A stretch of 64,000 nt of DNA, taken from assembly GCA_946800325.1 (NCBI GenBank), contig OX326957.1, forward strand, positions 23,065,554 through 23,129,553, written 5' to 3'. Made by a program: the position numbers and the translations under genes. Every line of letters begins with the position of its first letter. Position 1 is the first letter of the stretch. Shown here piece after piece: positions 47,608-60,739 of this stretch. The notes under the pieces are model-generated. The model was not told the DNA's origin. It worked only from the letters and a program-made list of their open reading frames with translations, and did not search any database. The DNA is from Luzula sylvatica (taxonomy: Eukaryota; Streptophyta; Magnoliopsida; Poales; Juncaceae).

Positions 47608-48625
47608 GAAAATATGTTTCATCATTAAATCTTGCAAGTCATATTTTTCAAATAAATATTATATTTACGTATAAGTATGAATTTTATTTTTAGTGTATTA
47701 ATATCACAAATTAATCAAGCACTGTATTATCAAAAAGAAACTAAATTTTTTTTATAAAAAAATTATACATCATGTGTTTATATTCTCAAATAGTAATTAT
47801 ATTAAAAAATAATTTATAATATTTTGTCATATTTTATAAAAATTTTAAATGTTAATTATATTTTAAATATATTTTTAAATGTATTTAAATCTGATTTTTG
47901 ATATTGTGATATTTTTCTTTCTTAAATGTAATATATCTTTGAAAAAAATGATTTTTATTTGCGAAATAAATATTTTTAAATATATCAGTTTACAAGATAT
48001 GAACCATATTTTAGTAAGCACACATTTTTAATAGACACGCATTTTTCAAAAAAGTTATAATTTTTTAGATTTGTGATTCAAATATAATATTTATTGTAAT
48101 ATTTTTTTTAAACAATATAAATTTTGATGATAAATAAGGGTGTAATATGAAGTCATGTATTCATGAAAAATTGTCTTGTACATCTCTCGATCTTGAAAGG
48201 TCAAGAGTGGTATTTTTTCAATATGACTTATTTTGGTTAATGTGTTTGAGTTTAAATGAATATTTTATTTTTTATTAAATTTGTCAAGTCATGTTTTAAA
48301 TAATCTACACGTCACAGTGTCACCTCAACAGTTAACTGATGACTAGACAGATAACTGATGCAAGGAACACTAATGAGCAAAATGAAGAATTCAGGAAATA
48401 AAAATGAGCAAATTAAAGTTGGAGGATAAGTTGCACATTTTTTAACAATTCAGGGAACAAAAGTGAATTTTTTCTTTAACAATTCACACTCTATAGTTGT
48501 CCAGAAATAAAAATTTCCCTTATTTTATCTTTCCAGATATAACCCGCCTCACGGGTCCCATTCGGGTCTGGTGGGTTGGGGTTTTAGCCGTCCTTTTCAC
48601 AAGCCCCGCTACTGAGGTTTAGTCA

Positions 48626-49099
48626 TTGTCTCGACAAAGTTTTTGTCTTTATTCTTCCCTCCAAGCACTTGTCATTATGATGAATCTTGTAGCCCTCGAG
48701 CAAGGATCCTTAGAAGTGCCTAAACTAATTTCGACATACAATTTGTTCATGGATGCAATAGTGAACACGGCAAACGATGTAACGATACTTGAACGCCTGG
48801 ATATAATTGAGAATATGTTATCTGGTGAAGAGGAAGTGGCCCTTTACTTCAACCAATCTGGTTACTATGTCGAGATAGATGAGCACCACTACCTTGCCGA
48901 GTTCTTTATGAACATAAATGAGTATTGCTAAAAAACAAGCCATAGGAACAGGGCAAAGCTGATGCGAGATTACTAATACTTCAGCAACCCTTGGTTCATG
49001 CTTTCACTGGGCGGAGCCATCTTTCTCCTCCTTCTCACCTTCACGCAATCATTTTTTGCAGTATTAGCTTACTTCCTCCCTCCAAGCACTCCGCATTGA
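48626..49099 (+). pseudogene. DUF247 C-terminal fragment, arm 2
   Basis: Same truncated fragment as 7413-7881. It stops at TAA (48929-48931), a different lesion at the site where arm 1 is frameshifted. After that stop the C-terminal frame continues (SHRNRAKLMRDY) until a second stop TAA at 48974-48976, created by a 6-bp insertion. The final membrane segment reads on to TGA at 49097-49099. Confidence 0.88.
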
Positions 49100-49131
49100 T
49101 GGCTTAGTGTCCTTGCTGATTCTCATTATTA

Positions 49132-50210
49132 TTATTTTTTTTTCTTTTTTTGAAAACTAAAGAGGCGAAGCCTCTTTTAATATATTAAAGCATAGTTTAA
49201 TACATTGGATACGATTTTACATGATTAATGTAAAAAAGTAATTTAGCGCAAAAGTAAATTACAATTGCAAAAGTAAGATACAAACCGAGATGATGCTTTC
49301 AGCCATCCTTAGACGATTGGTTCGTCTCCATTATCGACCTCGTCGGAGCTGTCACCCTTTTCCTTGTCGCGGCACCGTTGCCCTCGCTGTCGCAGCCTGT
49401 CGCGCCCTCGCTGTCGCTGTCGCCCTCGGATTGTCGCCGGGGCTGTGCTCGTCGCTCTCGGATCTCCACCAGGGGGCTGTCGCCCTCGGGTTGTCGCCCT
49501 CGGGTTGTCGCCGGGGCTGTCGTCCTCGGATCTCCGCCAGGGGCTGTCGCCGTCGCGTGTCGCTGTCGCCTTCGCCGTCGTCGCGGTGGCCTCGGTCCGT
49601 CGTCGCCTTGCTAGGGTTCCAAGCTCCCGTTGCGGTGGCCCCTTTTCTCCCTTTCCTCCCGTCGCCAGTCGGCAGTGGCTGTGGCTGTGGCCCTTTCCAG
49701 CCAGTCCCTTTCCTCCCGTCACGCTGAACGCCCATCCTCAGTGCACTTCAATACCCTCTTCCACCTTCTCCGGCGCAGTCGCAGCTGGCCTCGCCCATCC
49801 TCAGCGCACTTCAATACCCTCTTCCACCTTCTTTCTTCTCAGAGTTTCCTTGATGAGACCCTAGTCACCACTGCCTTCAACCTGTTCGATGAAATGCTTT
49901 CGCATAGCATTCCTGCGAACGAGTCGACAATAACATCCATGGCTCACCACGGAACAGTTCGCCTCAGTTTCCGTCACCACTGAACGAGTCGACAATAACA
50001 TCCATCGGCGGCTAGGGTTTCCGTCGCCTCTCGCCTCAGTTTTACTCCGTCGAAGCGGTCCGTCGCCGCTCGCCTCGGCGGCTAGGGTTTTCGTCGCCGC
50101 TCGCAAAAGGTTCTCCAGGAGCTGGCGTGAGAAAAGAGGGGGTGGAGGCGGCGGCTAGGGTTTGCCTCCACCCCACAGTCGCACGAGTTTTCGCTCTTCG
50201 AGGAGCTCCC
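49132..50210 (-). mobile_element. GC-rich retroposon with LINE-type tail
   Basis: Inserted in arm 2 only, with a 14-bp target duplication GATTCTCATTATTA (49118-49131 and 50211-50224). Minus-strand reading ends GAGGCTTCGCCTC stem-loop, TTTAGTTTTC and A tract, and shares AATGTATTAAAC.ATGCTTTAATATATTA with the 3' end of the LINE at 54417-56522. The 5' four fifths are unusual: GC-rich with CCTCGGGTTGTCGCC minisatellite-like repeats (49420-49560). They contain a TAGGGTTTGCCTCCACCCC block but no reverse transcriptase. Open frames over the GC-rich part are low-complexity. Confidence 0.85.
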
Positions 50211-50885
50211 GATTCTCATTATTAATTTGCGTTATGTTAGTTCTTCTTTTGCTTGGGTGTCTACCTAAATCTATTATTTGGGACAAATAAGTTGCAATTG
50301 TGTTTGTGTTTCAACTTATTTGTTTCTGCTATTTTCTCTATCTCTTGTATTGTTTATTGAAATTTCTTATATGTTGAATTATGGAATTAAAAATATATTG
50401 GCTTGAATTTATCATTGTGAACGGTTAGAATAAGTATTTCTTGGATTTGAGTTAAATCAGGAATTGATTTTCTTCAAATTTACCAAGACTTTCCATTAGG
50501 CTTTTCTTAATTTTCTTTTTTTAAATCTCACATTATTAGGCCAGGACTCTGGACTCCGGAGCACTCGTGAATGAGCCCACTTTCAAATGAGCAAAATGTG
50601 AAAACTATAAGACTTGGTATTTTCTCTATCTCCGAAAAAATGTTTTTCCAACCCAAGGCATGAGAGGAGCTATTGAGCAAAAATCTTGTACGTACTCACT
50701 GTCCTCTTTTTCTTTGTCCAATCACTTATTGGATAAGATGACTATATTTGTTCGGAGAAGAGGAAAAATAAGAAATAATTTCTTAATACTTATTTTATTT
50801 ATTTTTTAAAACACAAATGAGTTTTTATTTATAGACTAAGTGCTTCATGTATACGTGAATAACATTAACTCCTACCCATTAACTC

Positions 50886-51715
50886 ACACTAATTCTCAAA
50901 TAAATAATCCATAATTCGATGCAATGAATACATATATTACAACTCTCAAGGTGAACATGACATTTCACACTTATATAATAAATACTAAAACATGCATGCA
51001 ATTAATATTAAGTTTATATAAATATTCAACACTCCCTCTTAAACATAATTCCTTGTTACTCCAAACATCATCCGTAACTTGATAAAAGTGTCTACTTGAT
51101 CAGATTCATGAAGATATTCGCAGCTTGTTCTTGAGTCTTCACATACTTCACCTTGACATCATCATTTGCAACACCATTTTGAATTCTCCTTTTGTATTCT
51201 TTTTTTTTAAAGACCCACTTCACACCAATATGTCTCTTACCTAGGTGTATAGTTGCCAACTCTCAAGTATTATTCTTCTCGATAGACTTCATTTCTTCGT
51301 CCATATAAATCTTTCATTTTTTTTCTTTCACGGCTTCTTCAAATAATATGACATCACAATCTGCGAAATGACAATAAAGATTCATGTCTTCATTCAAATC
51401 ATGCGTCACATCATCAAGTTCTTAAATATTTCTCGTCTTTCACTTGAACTATCACTCGAAGTTGATGATGAAGACATGTTCGGATTAATTAGTGAATGAG
51501 GAGGCGTCACGTGATCACCTTCTTGAACTTCTTCAATTTTCTCATTCTCAATGTTGAAAAAGTAGAAAATCATATTTTCCTTATCTTGATTGCTCTATGG
51601 TCACTTATCTTCTTCATCAAATTTCACATTGTGACTAGCAATCACTTTGCCGGTGCTTCATCAAATTTCACATTGTGACTAACAATCACTTTGCCGGTGG
51701 TAGCATTATTTTTCT
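50886..51715 (-). mobile_element. Ty1/copia remnant, RT-deleted
   Basis: Arm 1 lacks this segment (between CCTACCCATTA and TCATATTTTC at about 8620). On the minus strand it encodes, with stops, KVIVSHN.KFDE (integrase C-terminal side), SIEKNNT.ELATI, then HIGVKWVFKKK at the RT start, and directly DDVKVKYVKTQEQAANIF, the end of RNase H. Nearly all of RT is deleted. A 45-bp stretch is tandemly duplicated (51620-51695). The 50890-51040 portion may be LTR. Confidence 0.75.
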
Positions 51716-51719
51716 AAAC

Positions 51720-52955
51720 AATTCCAAAATTGAAGTCTTACACGAGCAACATACTGAATTTTAATGTTTTCTAAAAAAAATACCTTAATAGAAGCCTAAC
51801 ACGCACAAATTTCAATTTTTAAATTTTTTTATAAAAATGCAAAAAGTGAAGTCTAACACCTTCAAAAATATCAGTTATCCTATTTTGTAGAAAAATCAAA
51901 ATAGAAGTGTAACACGACAAAAATACCTCCGTAATAGAAGATTAACACACAAATATAATCATTTTTTCAAAACTTTTTTAAAATGCCAAAAGTAAAGTCT
52001 ACACCTTAAAAAAAAAGTAATTGTCCTATTTTTCCAACAAAAATATCAAAATTCAAGTATAACACGAGCAAAATACTCAATTTCAATGTTGTCCCCAAAA
52101 TACTCCGTAATAGAAGACTAACACACACATATTTCTATTTTTTTTTAAATTTCTTAACAATGCAAAAAGTGAAGTCTAAAACTTTCAAAAAAATCAATTA
52201 TCCTTATTTTCAAAAAATCTCGAAATTGATGTGCAACACGAACAAAATACTTAATTATCATGGTGTCCTCAAAATATTCCTACATTGAAGTCAAACACGC
52301 ACAAATTTCAATTTTTTTAAAAATTTCTTAAAAACGTAAAAAAGTGAAGTCTAACACCTTAAAAAAACCAGTTATCCTATTTTGTAAATAACATGTCAGA
52401 ATAGAAGTGTAAGACCAACAAAATACTGAATTTTCAAGTTGTCCTCAATATACTACGTAATAGAAGATTAACACAAAAAATTTCTATTTTCTCAAAACTT
52501 TCTTAAAAATGCAAAAAGTGAATTCTGACACCTTACAAATAATCAATTATCATACTTTCTACAAAAATATCAAACTTCAAGTATAAAACTAGTAAAGTAC
52601 TCAATTTTCAAGTTGTCCTCAATATACTCCGTAATAGACGATTAACACACAAAAAAATTCTATTTTTCAAAACTTTCTTCAAAATGCAAAAAGTAAAGTC
52701 GAACGCCTTCAAAGAAAATCAATTATTCTATTTTCTAAAAAAATATCAAAATTGAAGTATAAGACTAGCAAAGTACTGAATTTTCATGTTGCCCACAAAA
52801 TGCTCTGTAATTGAAGAATAACACATACAAATTTCTTTTTATTCAAAATTTTCTTAAAATGCAAAAAGTGAAGTCTAACACCTTAAAAAAACACAAGTAT
52901 CCTATTTTTCCGAAAAAATGTCAAAATTCAAGTATAACACGAGCAAAATACTCAA
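51720..52955. repeat. 175-bp tandem repeat array, arm 2
   Basis: The ATGCAAAAAGTGAAGTCTAA motif and variants recur at about 51836, 51982, 52158, 52333, 52508, 52683 and 52858; the last six are spaced 175-176 bp. Same monomer as 8640-9985. Confidence 0.88.
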
Positions 52956-53026
52956 TAAATAAGATTTTGCACACATCTTGATGTGGATGTGAGGGTGAAA
53001 TATTTACAAGCAAAATATCCATAGAA

Positions 53027-53670
<644 letters not shown>

Positions 53671-53689
53671 TATATATATATATATACAG

Positions 53690-54400
53690 GCACGCTAAGG
53701 AGAATCCACAAATCGATTCCAAAAAACGAATCCACCAGACGGAGGGGTATTTTCGTAATTATCCAAATTCATTAGCTTCTCGCGCTCCAATCTCCACTCT
53801 TCTTCCGGCGACACAGTTCTGTTTCCGACGGGGTTCAACCCCTTCCGACAGCGCCCCGAAACAAAAGATCGCTCCTCTCCAAACCCTCTCGAGAGCTCCA
53901 GATCGTGCTCCTAAAACCCTGTCTAGACGAATTCTCTCATTCGACGCCGCTTTCCCAATCTGGACGGACTCTCTCAATCAACGCTGCTCTCATACCAGTC
54001 GCCGAAATCCTTCCAGTCGCCCAAATCCATTCCAGGAGGTTAGTTTCATCATCTTCATTTTTCTCTCTGGATTTGTGAATTTGGAGGTGTAGAATCTGTA
54101 ATTGTGAACAATTTGCTGGTTATTTATACTGTGAAGGCATTTATCCGAAATTAGTCTATTTCTTCAATTGATTTTTCACTCACATCCCAATTAATTTATC
54201 TGAATTCTTCCAGTACTATTTGTTCGATTGTACTATTGGTTATTATCTGGTGTTGCTTCTATTTAGTATATTGAATTCAATTTTACGTGAACCAATTTAC
54301 AAATTAAAAGTTTGATATACTTCTTGATAAAGTTAAAGGAGGATTGGATGCATTAATGAAGTGTGAAGTTAATATAATTCTTGATAAACTTGAGGGTATT
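53690..54400 (+). other. Leader-like segment with splice donor
   Basis: Starts GCACGCTAAGGAGAATCCAC, similar to the MITE family 1 terminus. The segment 53760-54045 is GC-richer and ends CATTCCAGGAG/GTTAGTTTC, a plausible 5' UTR exon and donor. What follows is intron-like. It may belong with the captured fragments at 56559-57890. No protein is recognised. Confidence 0.4.
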
Positions 54401-54416
54401 AACTTGTATATATACT

Positions 54417-56522
54417 CTTCGACACTCTAAAACCATTATTGGTAGAAATGTTCGGCAAATTCTATGACCACTCTCTCCTCCTACCATACATAAACGATGC
54501 GACAATATCGTTAATCCCCAAAAAGGAGAACGCGATGGAGATGAAAGACTACCGGCCCATTAGTGTAATCAATACGATGGGGAAGATCTTCTCCAAGCTC
54601 TTGGCCTCGCGCTTGCAACCAAAGATGGAATATCTAATTCATAGGGACCAAGCGGCTTTTATTAAAAAGAGATCAATTGGAGAGATTTTTCTCTCGGCAT
54701 GGGAGCTACTAAACGCGGCTCACAAAAGGAAAATTCCCACGATCATGTTAAAAATTGATTTTTACAAGGCCTTCGACACAATTTCGTGGGATTACATCGA
54801 CAAATTGCTAAGCGCAAGACAATTTCCGCCTCGATGGAAGAAATGGGTGTCCGAATTATTGCACTCGGCATCCTCAAGGGTTAAAATTAATTGAACCCTA
54901 GGGAAAAAATTCTTACATAAGAGGGGTATGAGACAAGGGGACCCCCTATCTCCCATGATCTTCAACCTTGTAGCGGATTCACTACAAGTTTTCCTTCAAA
55001 AAACCAAACACCTCATGACCTCGCCCGTGAGAATTGCCACTAGGGCGCTTCAATACGCGGATGACACGATCCTCTTTATTGAGGCTCACCCCAACAACCT
55101 TAAGATTTTGGCGTATGCGTTACATCTATTTCAAAAGGTCTCGGGTCTAGAAATTAATTGGGACAAAACCGCCTTTGTCCCGATTGCCATACCAACCGAA
55201 TTGCATGGCACAATTTCGAGACTCCTCAATTGCTCCAAACAAGACCTACCGATACTCTACCTCGGCTTGCCTCTAAACTACAAAAAACCGAGGAAAATAG
55301 ATTTTATCCCATTGATCAAAAAAATGCAATCTCGTTTATCCGCTTGGAAAGGTAAATGCCTATCGCTTGGTTGTCGACTAGTGCTAGCTAAATCGGTTCT
55401 AAATGCGGTGCATTCTTATTACATGCAATGTTTTAAGCTTCCTAAATGGCTAATAAAGGAAATCAATAAAATAACAAGGAAATTCTTATGGAAAGGAGAC
55501 AAAAATTGTCTAGGAGGCCATTGTTTGGTAAATTGGGGAAAAATTTGCTTACCTAAATCTAATGGAGGGCTCGGACTTATTGACATAGAAACACACAACA
55601 ATGCGCTTCTATTAAAATGGTTATGGAAAATTACTTCGGATCGAGAAGGAATGTGGGGTACGACCGTTAAGGAGTTGTATGGGATAGACCATGCAACCGA
55701 TTTACATCTCATCGCCGAGAGCCAAGCATCATACTTCATCAAGGATCTCCAAATGCTTGTCCCTCAATTCCGAATCGCTTTCTCGACCGACCCAACCACT
55801 CAAACCGAGGCATGGCTAGGAAAGGAAAACGCTTTCTCTACTTCCGCAACTTACGGATTCCTCATCAATCCGGGCATACAAAGTTATTGGTGCTCCAAAT
55901 TATGGAAAATTAAGGCCCCAATAAAGGTATAATTTTTCGGTTGGTTAGCTAGTTATGGGAGAATACTAACCGGAGATAATTTAAGGAAAAGGAATTGGCC
56001 AAATATACCGGGTTGCAAGAATTGTAACGCGGTAGAGGAAACGGCAATTCATCTCTTGGTGAAATGCCCTTATGCCCGACGGGTATGGAATGTTATATCG
56101 ACTCACCTAAATTTATCGCTAATCTCGAAGGACACAATCACGGAGTTTTGGATCGGAAACCGAAGCAACCGTAGCAAACAAGAAAAGAACAAAATAGATA
56201 CGTTCGTTCTTGCGGGATTGTGGGGAATTTGGAAGGAACGCAACGCACGAATCTTTCGAAACAAGCGATGTACGGCCTCGAAAACGGCTGACAAAATAAT
56301 TTGCGACGGTACAATTTGGTTGCGACACTGTTAACTAATCTTCTTTCCGCTTCTATCTCCATGCAAAGGATCACGGTTGGAAAACTGAGGACTTATCCCG
56401 GCTAGTTTTTGCATCTACTTTTTCTCATCATTTTTACATATTCTAATGTAAATCTTAAAAACAATGTATTAAACCTTGCTTTAATATATTATGGGAGCTC
56501 GTCTCCTTATTTTAAAAAAAAA
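54417..56522 (+). mobile_element. 5'-truncated L1-type LINE with two in-frame stops
   Basis: Target duplication AACTTGTATATATACT at 54401-54416 and 56523-56538. The single reading frame from 54439 to 56334 encodes reverse transcriptase (DYRPISVINTMGK, LKIDFYKAFDTISW, MRQGDPLSPMIFN, LQYADDTILF with the catalytic Asp pair) and then the C-terminal zinc-binding region (CKNCNAVEETAIHLLVKC) and GIWKERNARIF. It is broken by TGA at 54892-54894 (family has Gly, INGT) and TAA at 55930-55932 (family has Lys). The endonuclease domain is absent through 5' truncation. The 3' UTR ends in a GGGAGCTCGTCTCC stem-loop and an A tract. Confidence 0.95.
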
Positions 56523-56538
56523 AACTTGTATATATACT

Positions 56539-57357
56539 TATTTTGTATGCTATGTTGTAGAAAAATAGAACCATTTCGGGGCATGAAGACCTCAGCCACT
56601 ATCATAGATTGGGCAACGTCGAATAGACTATCGAGAAATCCAAAGTCCCTCGAGAGTTCATGCTTGCTAACCCAATCTCATCTTTTAGGTGAGTAGTAAT
56701 TTCATAGTTTTCTCAATTAATATTTACTATTTTGTTAAAAAAACTCGTTCTTTATCATGTAGGTTTGTAATTATAATGACCTAGGATTCTCTTCTTCCTC
56801 TATAATCTCTGCCCTTTCTGCCCTTTTGCCGTTCCCTCGCCAGTTTTGCTCTCAATCGACTGAAAAGGCGATCTGAAGAAGCGGAGTTGAGTTCTTTGTT
56901 GATTTGATCTCGGCGGTGGTGATTCCTTTGCCGATCTGGAGCCAGAGCTCAACTCTCCTTCTTGTGGTGCAACGACGGCCTGATTTGGGCGACGGCAGGA
57001 TCTGCTCTACAAGACGGCGAGGTACCCATTTACCGGATCCTGTAATTTATTACAACCAAACCCTAATTTGAACACTGCCACAACCTCTTCAAATTGACTG
57101 AAGCTGCGAAATTGAAGAGGTTCAATTGAACACTGCCACAACCGCTTTATTTAATTGACTGAAGCTGCGAAATTGAAGAGGTTCAATCTAAACCTGGCTC
57201 TGCTCTAATTTGAACACTGCCACAACCGCTTTATTTAATTGACTGAAGCTGCGAAATTGTGGTGAAGGCCACAGAAAGGTATTTATTAAATATTTTCTTA
57301 TATTTTAAACATATTTAATTAAATCCAGATAAGTATTACTTTTATATATTTTTTAAG
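56539..57357 (+). other. Exon-like and leader-like segments with 60-70-bp tandem repeats
   Basis: The segment 56559-56690 is bounded by TTGTAG/ and /GTGAGTAG and could be an exon, but its frames match no family I recognise. The segment 56800-57026 is a GC-richer leader-like stretch ending GGCGAG/GTACCC. Three diverged copies of a unit containing ACTGCCACAACCGCTTTATT and TTGACTGAAGCTGCGAAATT lie at 57070-57260. Confidence 0.4.
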
Positions 57358-57890
57358 GATTTGGATGAGGTGGTGGATGCAGCACTTGAATTTTACGGAG
57401 AGAGAAACATGCTGGAAGACAAACCACTTCCATTGAATCTAGAGAGAGAAAGTAACAAGAATTTGCTAAATTCGCCTCTAAAATTCCCTGGAAAGCTTGC
57501 AATTGATGTGCAAAATAACAGACTTCATTTCTGATAGCAATCATAATCGAATTGTAAGTAATCTTCCTCAATTTAATATATATAATTTTAAGTTATGCAT
57601 AAACAATAATTATTATTATTCTTTTTTATAAATTAAGGTGGCTACGACTATAAATGGAGATTTTATCACTCAAGTTGGAAGTACTGGAGAGGAAGGGTTG
57701 ACTGATGGTTCCTTTGATACCGCTTTATTTAATCGACCTCAAGTACAATTAAATAAATTAATTAATAAATTCATACATTTTTTCATTTATTGTCGTTATA
57801 ACCACCTCTGAGTGGTTTATAATCATATTACAGGGTCTCGCATATAATCCCAAAAAGAACGTTCTTTACGTTGTTTCAATTATATATTGA
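57358..57890 (+). pseudogene. SOQ1-like (NHL-repeat) gene fragment
   Basis: Three splice-bounded pieces: 57358-57553, 57638-57742 and 57834-57890. The translation LPLNLERESNKNLLNSPLKF, PGKLAIDVQNNRL, then DSNHNRI, GDFITQVGSTGEEGLTDGSF and FNRPQ/GLAYNPKKNVLYV follows the NHL beta-propeller start of the plant chloroplast HAD-thioredoxin-NHL protein SOQ1 (suppressor of quenching). Two bases are missing at about 57530 (LHF-stop instead of LFISDS), and the last piece diverges after LYV and stops. The HAD and thioredoxin parts are absent, so it is non-functional as SOQ1. Introns are retained, so it was copied from genomic DNA. Confidence 0.8.
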
Positions 57891-58365
57891 GAAAAGGATC
57901 CGGTAAATGGAAGAGGTTCAATTTTGTGAGTGAATTTTTATATTTTAGTATAAAAAGAATGTTTATTTCTTCTTTTTGTAGTTTTTGTAAATGTAAAACA
58001 CAAAAAGGAGAGAATATTTATGTAAAAATTGGTTTGTTAAGGAGTCATTGAAAAAAAATTGATTGGTTTGTGCTGGAAGAGGAGAGGTGTGGTTGGTACC
58101 AACACATTTGTCTGAATTATCTTTTATAATAAAATGACAACTACAAGCACACAAAATGTGGTAAATTGATCATGCACAATATAAATGTAATTTAGAAAGA
58201 ATGTATGATTTAGAGAGTATTATGTATGATTTAGATAGTATTATTGTGGATTATTTAATTTATTATTGTCTATGGAAATTTTTTATTATTCTACACGTCA
58301 CATCAGATTTTTTTACTTCGTTTTTTCTCATTTTTTAAAATATTATATGAAATCCAAAATATATT
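57891..58365. other. AT-rich spacer, no gene recognised
   Basis: Nothing beyond AT-rich sequence; it borders the satellite array. Confidence 0.4.
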
Positions 58366-60739
58366 TTGCTAAATTCAATCGTATATTATGTTAAATGTAA
58401 TCGTATATTTTGCTAAATTCAATAATATATTTTGCTGATTATATGAAATTAATGATCGTTTTCATCGGATAATTAGCTATATTTAAGTAAATTCAATCGT
58501 ATATTCTATTAAATTTAATCGTATATTTTGCTAAATTCAATAATATATTTTGCTGAATTATTTGAAATTAATGATCATATTCATCAGATAATTAACTATA
58601 TTTTGCTAAATTCAATCGTATATTTTGCTAAATTCAATGATATATTTTCCTAAATTAAATAATATATTTTGCTGAATTATATGAAATTAATGATCGTGTT
58701 CATCGGATAATTAACTATATTTTAGTAAATTCAATCGTATATTCTGTTAAATTCAATAGTATATTTTGCTAAATTCAATAATATATTTTGCTTAATTATT
58801 TGAAATTAATGATCATATTCATCAGACAATTAACTATATTTTGCTAAATTCAATCGTATATTTTGCTAAATTCAATCATATATTTTGTTAAATTTAATAA
58901 TATATTTTGCTGAATTATATGAAATTAATGACCATGTTCATCGGATAATTAACTATATTTTAGTAAATTCAATCGTATATTCTGTTAAATTTAATCTTAT
59001 ATTTTGCTAAATTCAATCATATATTTTGTTAAATTCAATAATATATTTTGCTGAATTATATGAAATTAATGACCATGTTCATCAGATAATTAACTATATT
59101 TTAGTAAATTCAATCGTATATTCTGTTAAATTCAATGATATATTTTGCTAAATTAAATAATATATTTTGCTGAATTATATGAAATTAATGATCGAGTTCA
59201 TCGGATAATTAACTATATTTTAGTAAATTCAATCGTATATTCTGTTAAATTCAATAGTATATTTTGCTAAATTCAATAATATATTTTGCTGAATTATTTG
59301 AAATTAATGATCATATTCATCAGATAATTAACTATATTTTGCTAAATTCAATAGTATATTTTGCTAAATTTAATCATATATTTTGTTAAATTCAATAATA
59401 TATTTTGCTGAATTATATGAAATTAATGACCATGTTCATCGGATAATTAACTATATTTTAGTAAATTCAATCGTATATTCTGTTAAATTTAATCGTATAT
59501 TCAATCGTATATTTTGCTAAATTCAATCATATATTTTGTTAAATTAAATAATATATTTTGTTGAATTATATGAAATTAATGACCATGTTCATCGGATAAT
59601 TAACTATATTTTAGTAAATTCAATCGTATATTTTGTTAAATTTAATCGTATATTTTGCTAAATTCATTAATATATTTTGCTGAATTATTTGAAATTAATG
59701 ATCATATTCATGAGATAATTAACTATATTTTTCTTAATTCAATCGTATATTTTGCTAAATTCAATCATATATTTTGCTAAATTCAATAATATATTTTGCT
59801 GATTATGTGAAATTAATGATCGTGTTCATCGGATAATTAACTATACTTTAGTAAATTCAATCATATATTCTGTTAAATTTAATCGTATATTTTGCTAAAT
59901 TCAATAATATATTTTGCTGAATTATATGAAATTAATGATCATACTCATCAGATAATTAACTATATTTTAGTAAATTCAATCCTATATTCTGTTAAATTTA
60001 ATCATATATTTTGCTAAATTCTATAATATATTTTGCTGATTATATGAAATTAATGATCGTGTTCATCGGATAATTAACTATATTTTAGTAAATTCAATAA
60101 TATATTCTGTTAAATTTAATCGTATATTTTGCTAAATTCAATAATATATTTTGCTGAATTATATGAAATTAATGATCATACTCATGAGATAATTAACTAT
60201 ATTTTAGTAAATTCAATCGTATATTCTGTTAAATTTAATCGTACATTTTGCTAAATTCAATAATATATTTTGCTGATTATGTGAAATTAATGATCGTGTT
60301 CATCGGATAATTAACTATATTTTAGTAAATTCAATCATATATTCTGTTAAATTTAATCGTATATTTTGCTAAATTCAATAATATATTTTGCTGAATTATA
60401 TGAAATTAATGATCATACTCATCAGGTAATTAACTATATTTTAGTAAATTCAATCGTATATTCTGTTAAATTTAATCATATATTTTGATAAATTCAATAA
60501 TATATTTTGCTGATTATATGAAATTAATGATCGTGTTCATCGGATAATTAACTATATTTTAGTAAATTCAATCGTATATTCTGTTAAATTTAATCGTATA
60601 TTTTGCTAAATTATTTGAAATTAATGATCATGTTCATCGGATAATTAAATATATTTTAGTAAATTCAATCGTATATTATGTTAAATTTAATTGTATATTT
60701 TGCTAAATTCAATAATATATTTTGCTGAATTATATGAAA
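58366..60739. repeat. ~119-bp satellite with 21-bp sub-repeats
   Basis: About 19 units marked by GAAATTAATGATC.T.TTCAT spaced 118-145 bp. Each contains CGGATAATTAACTATATTTT followed by three to five variants of a 21-bp sub-repeat TAAATTCAATCGTATATTTTG. Unit length varies with the number of sub-repeats. The array resumes for about 60 bp at 61489-61548 after the Helitron. Confidence 0.92.

Noticed and set aside
49290..50106. Multiple long GC-rich frames on both strands
   Set aside because: Low-complexity GC-rich minisatellite in a retroposon; open in several frames because of composition, with no recognisable domain.
58366..60739. Regularly spaced repeats that could suggest a CRISPR array
   Set aside because: Eukaryotic sequence, no unique spacers; it is a contiguous tandem satellite with internal sub-repeats.
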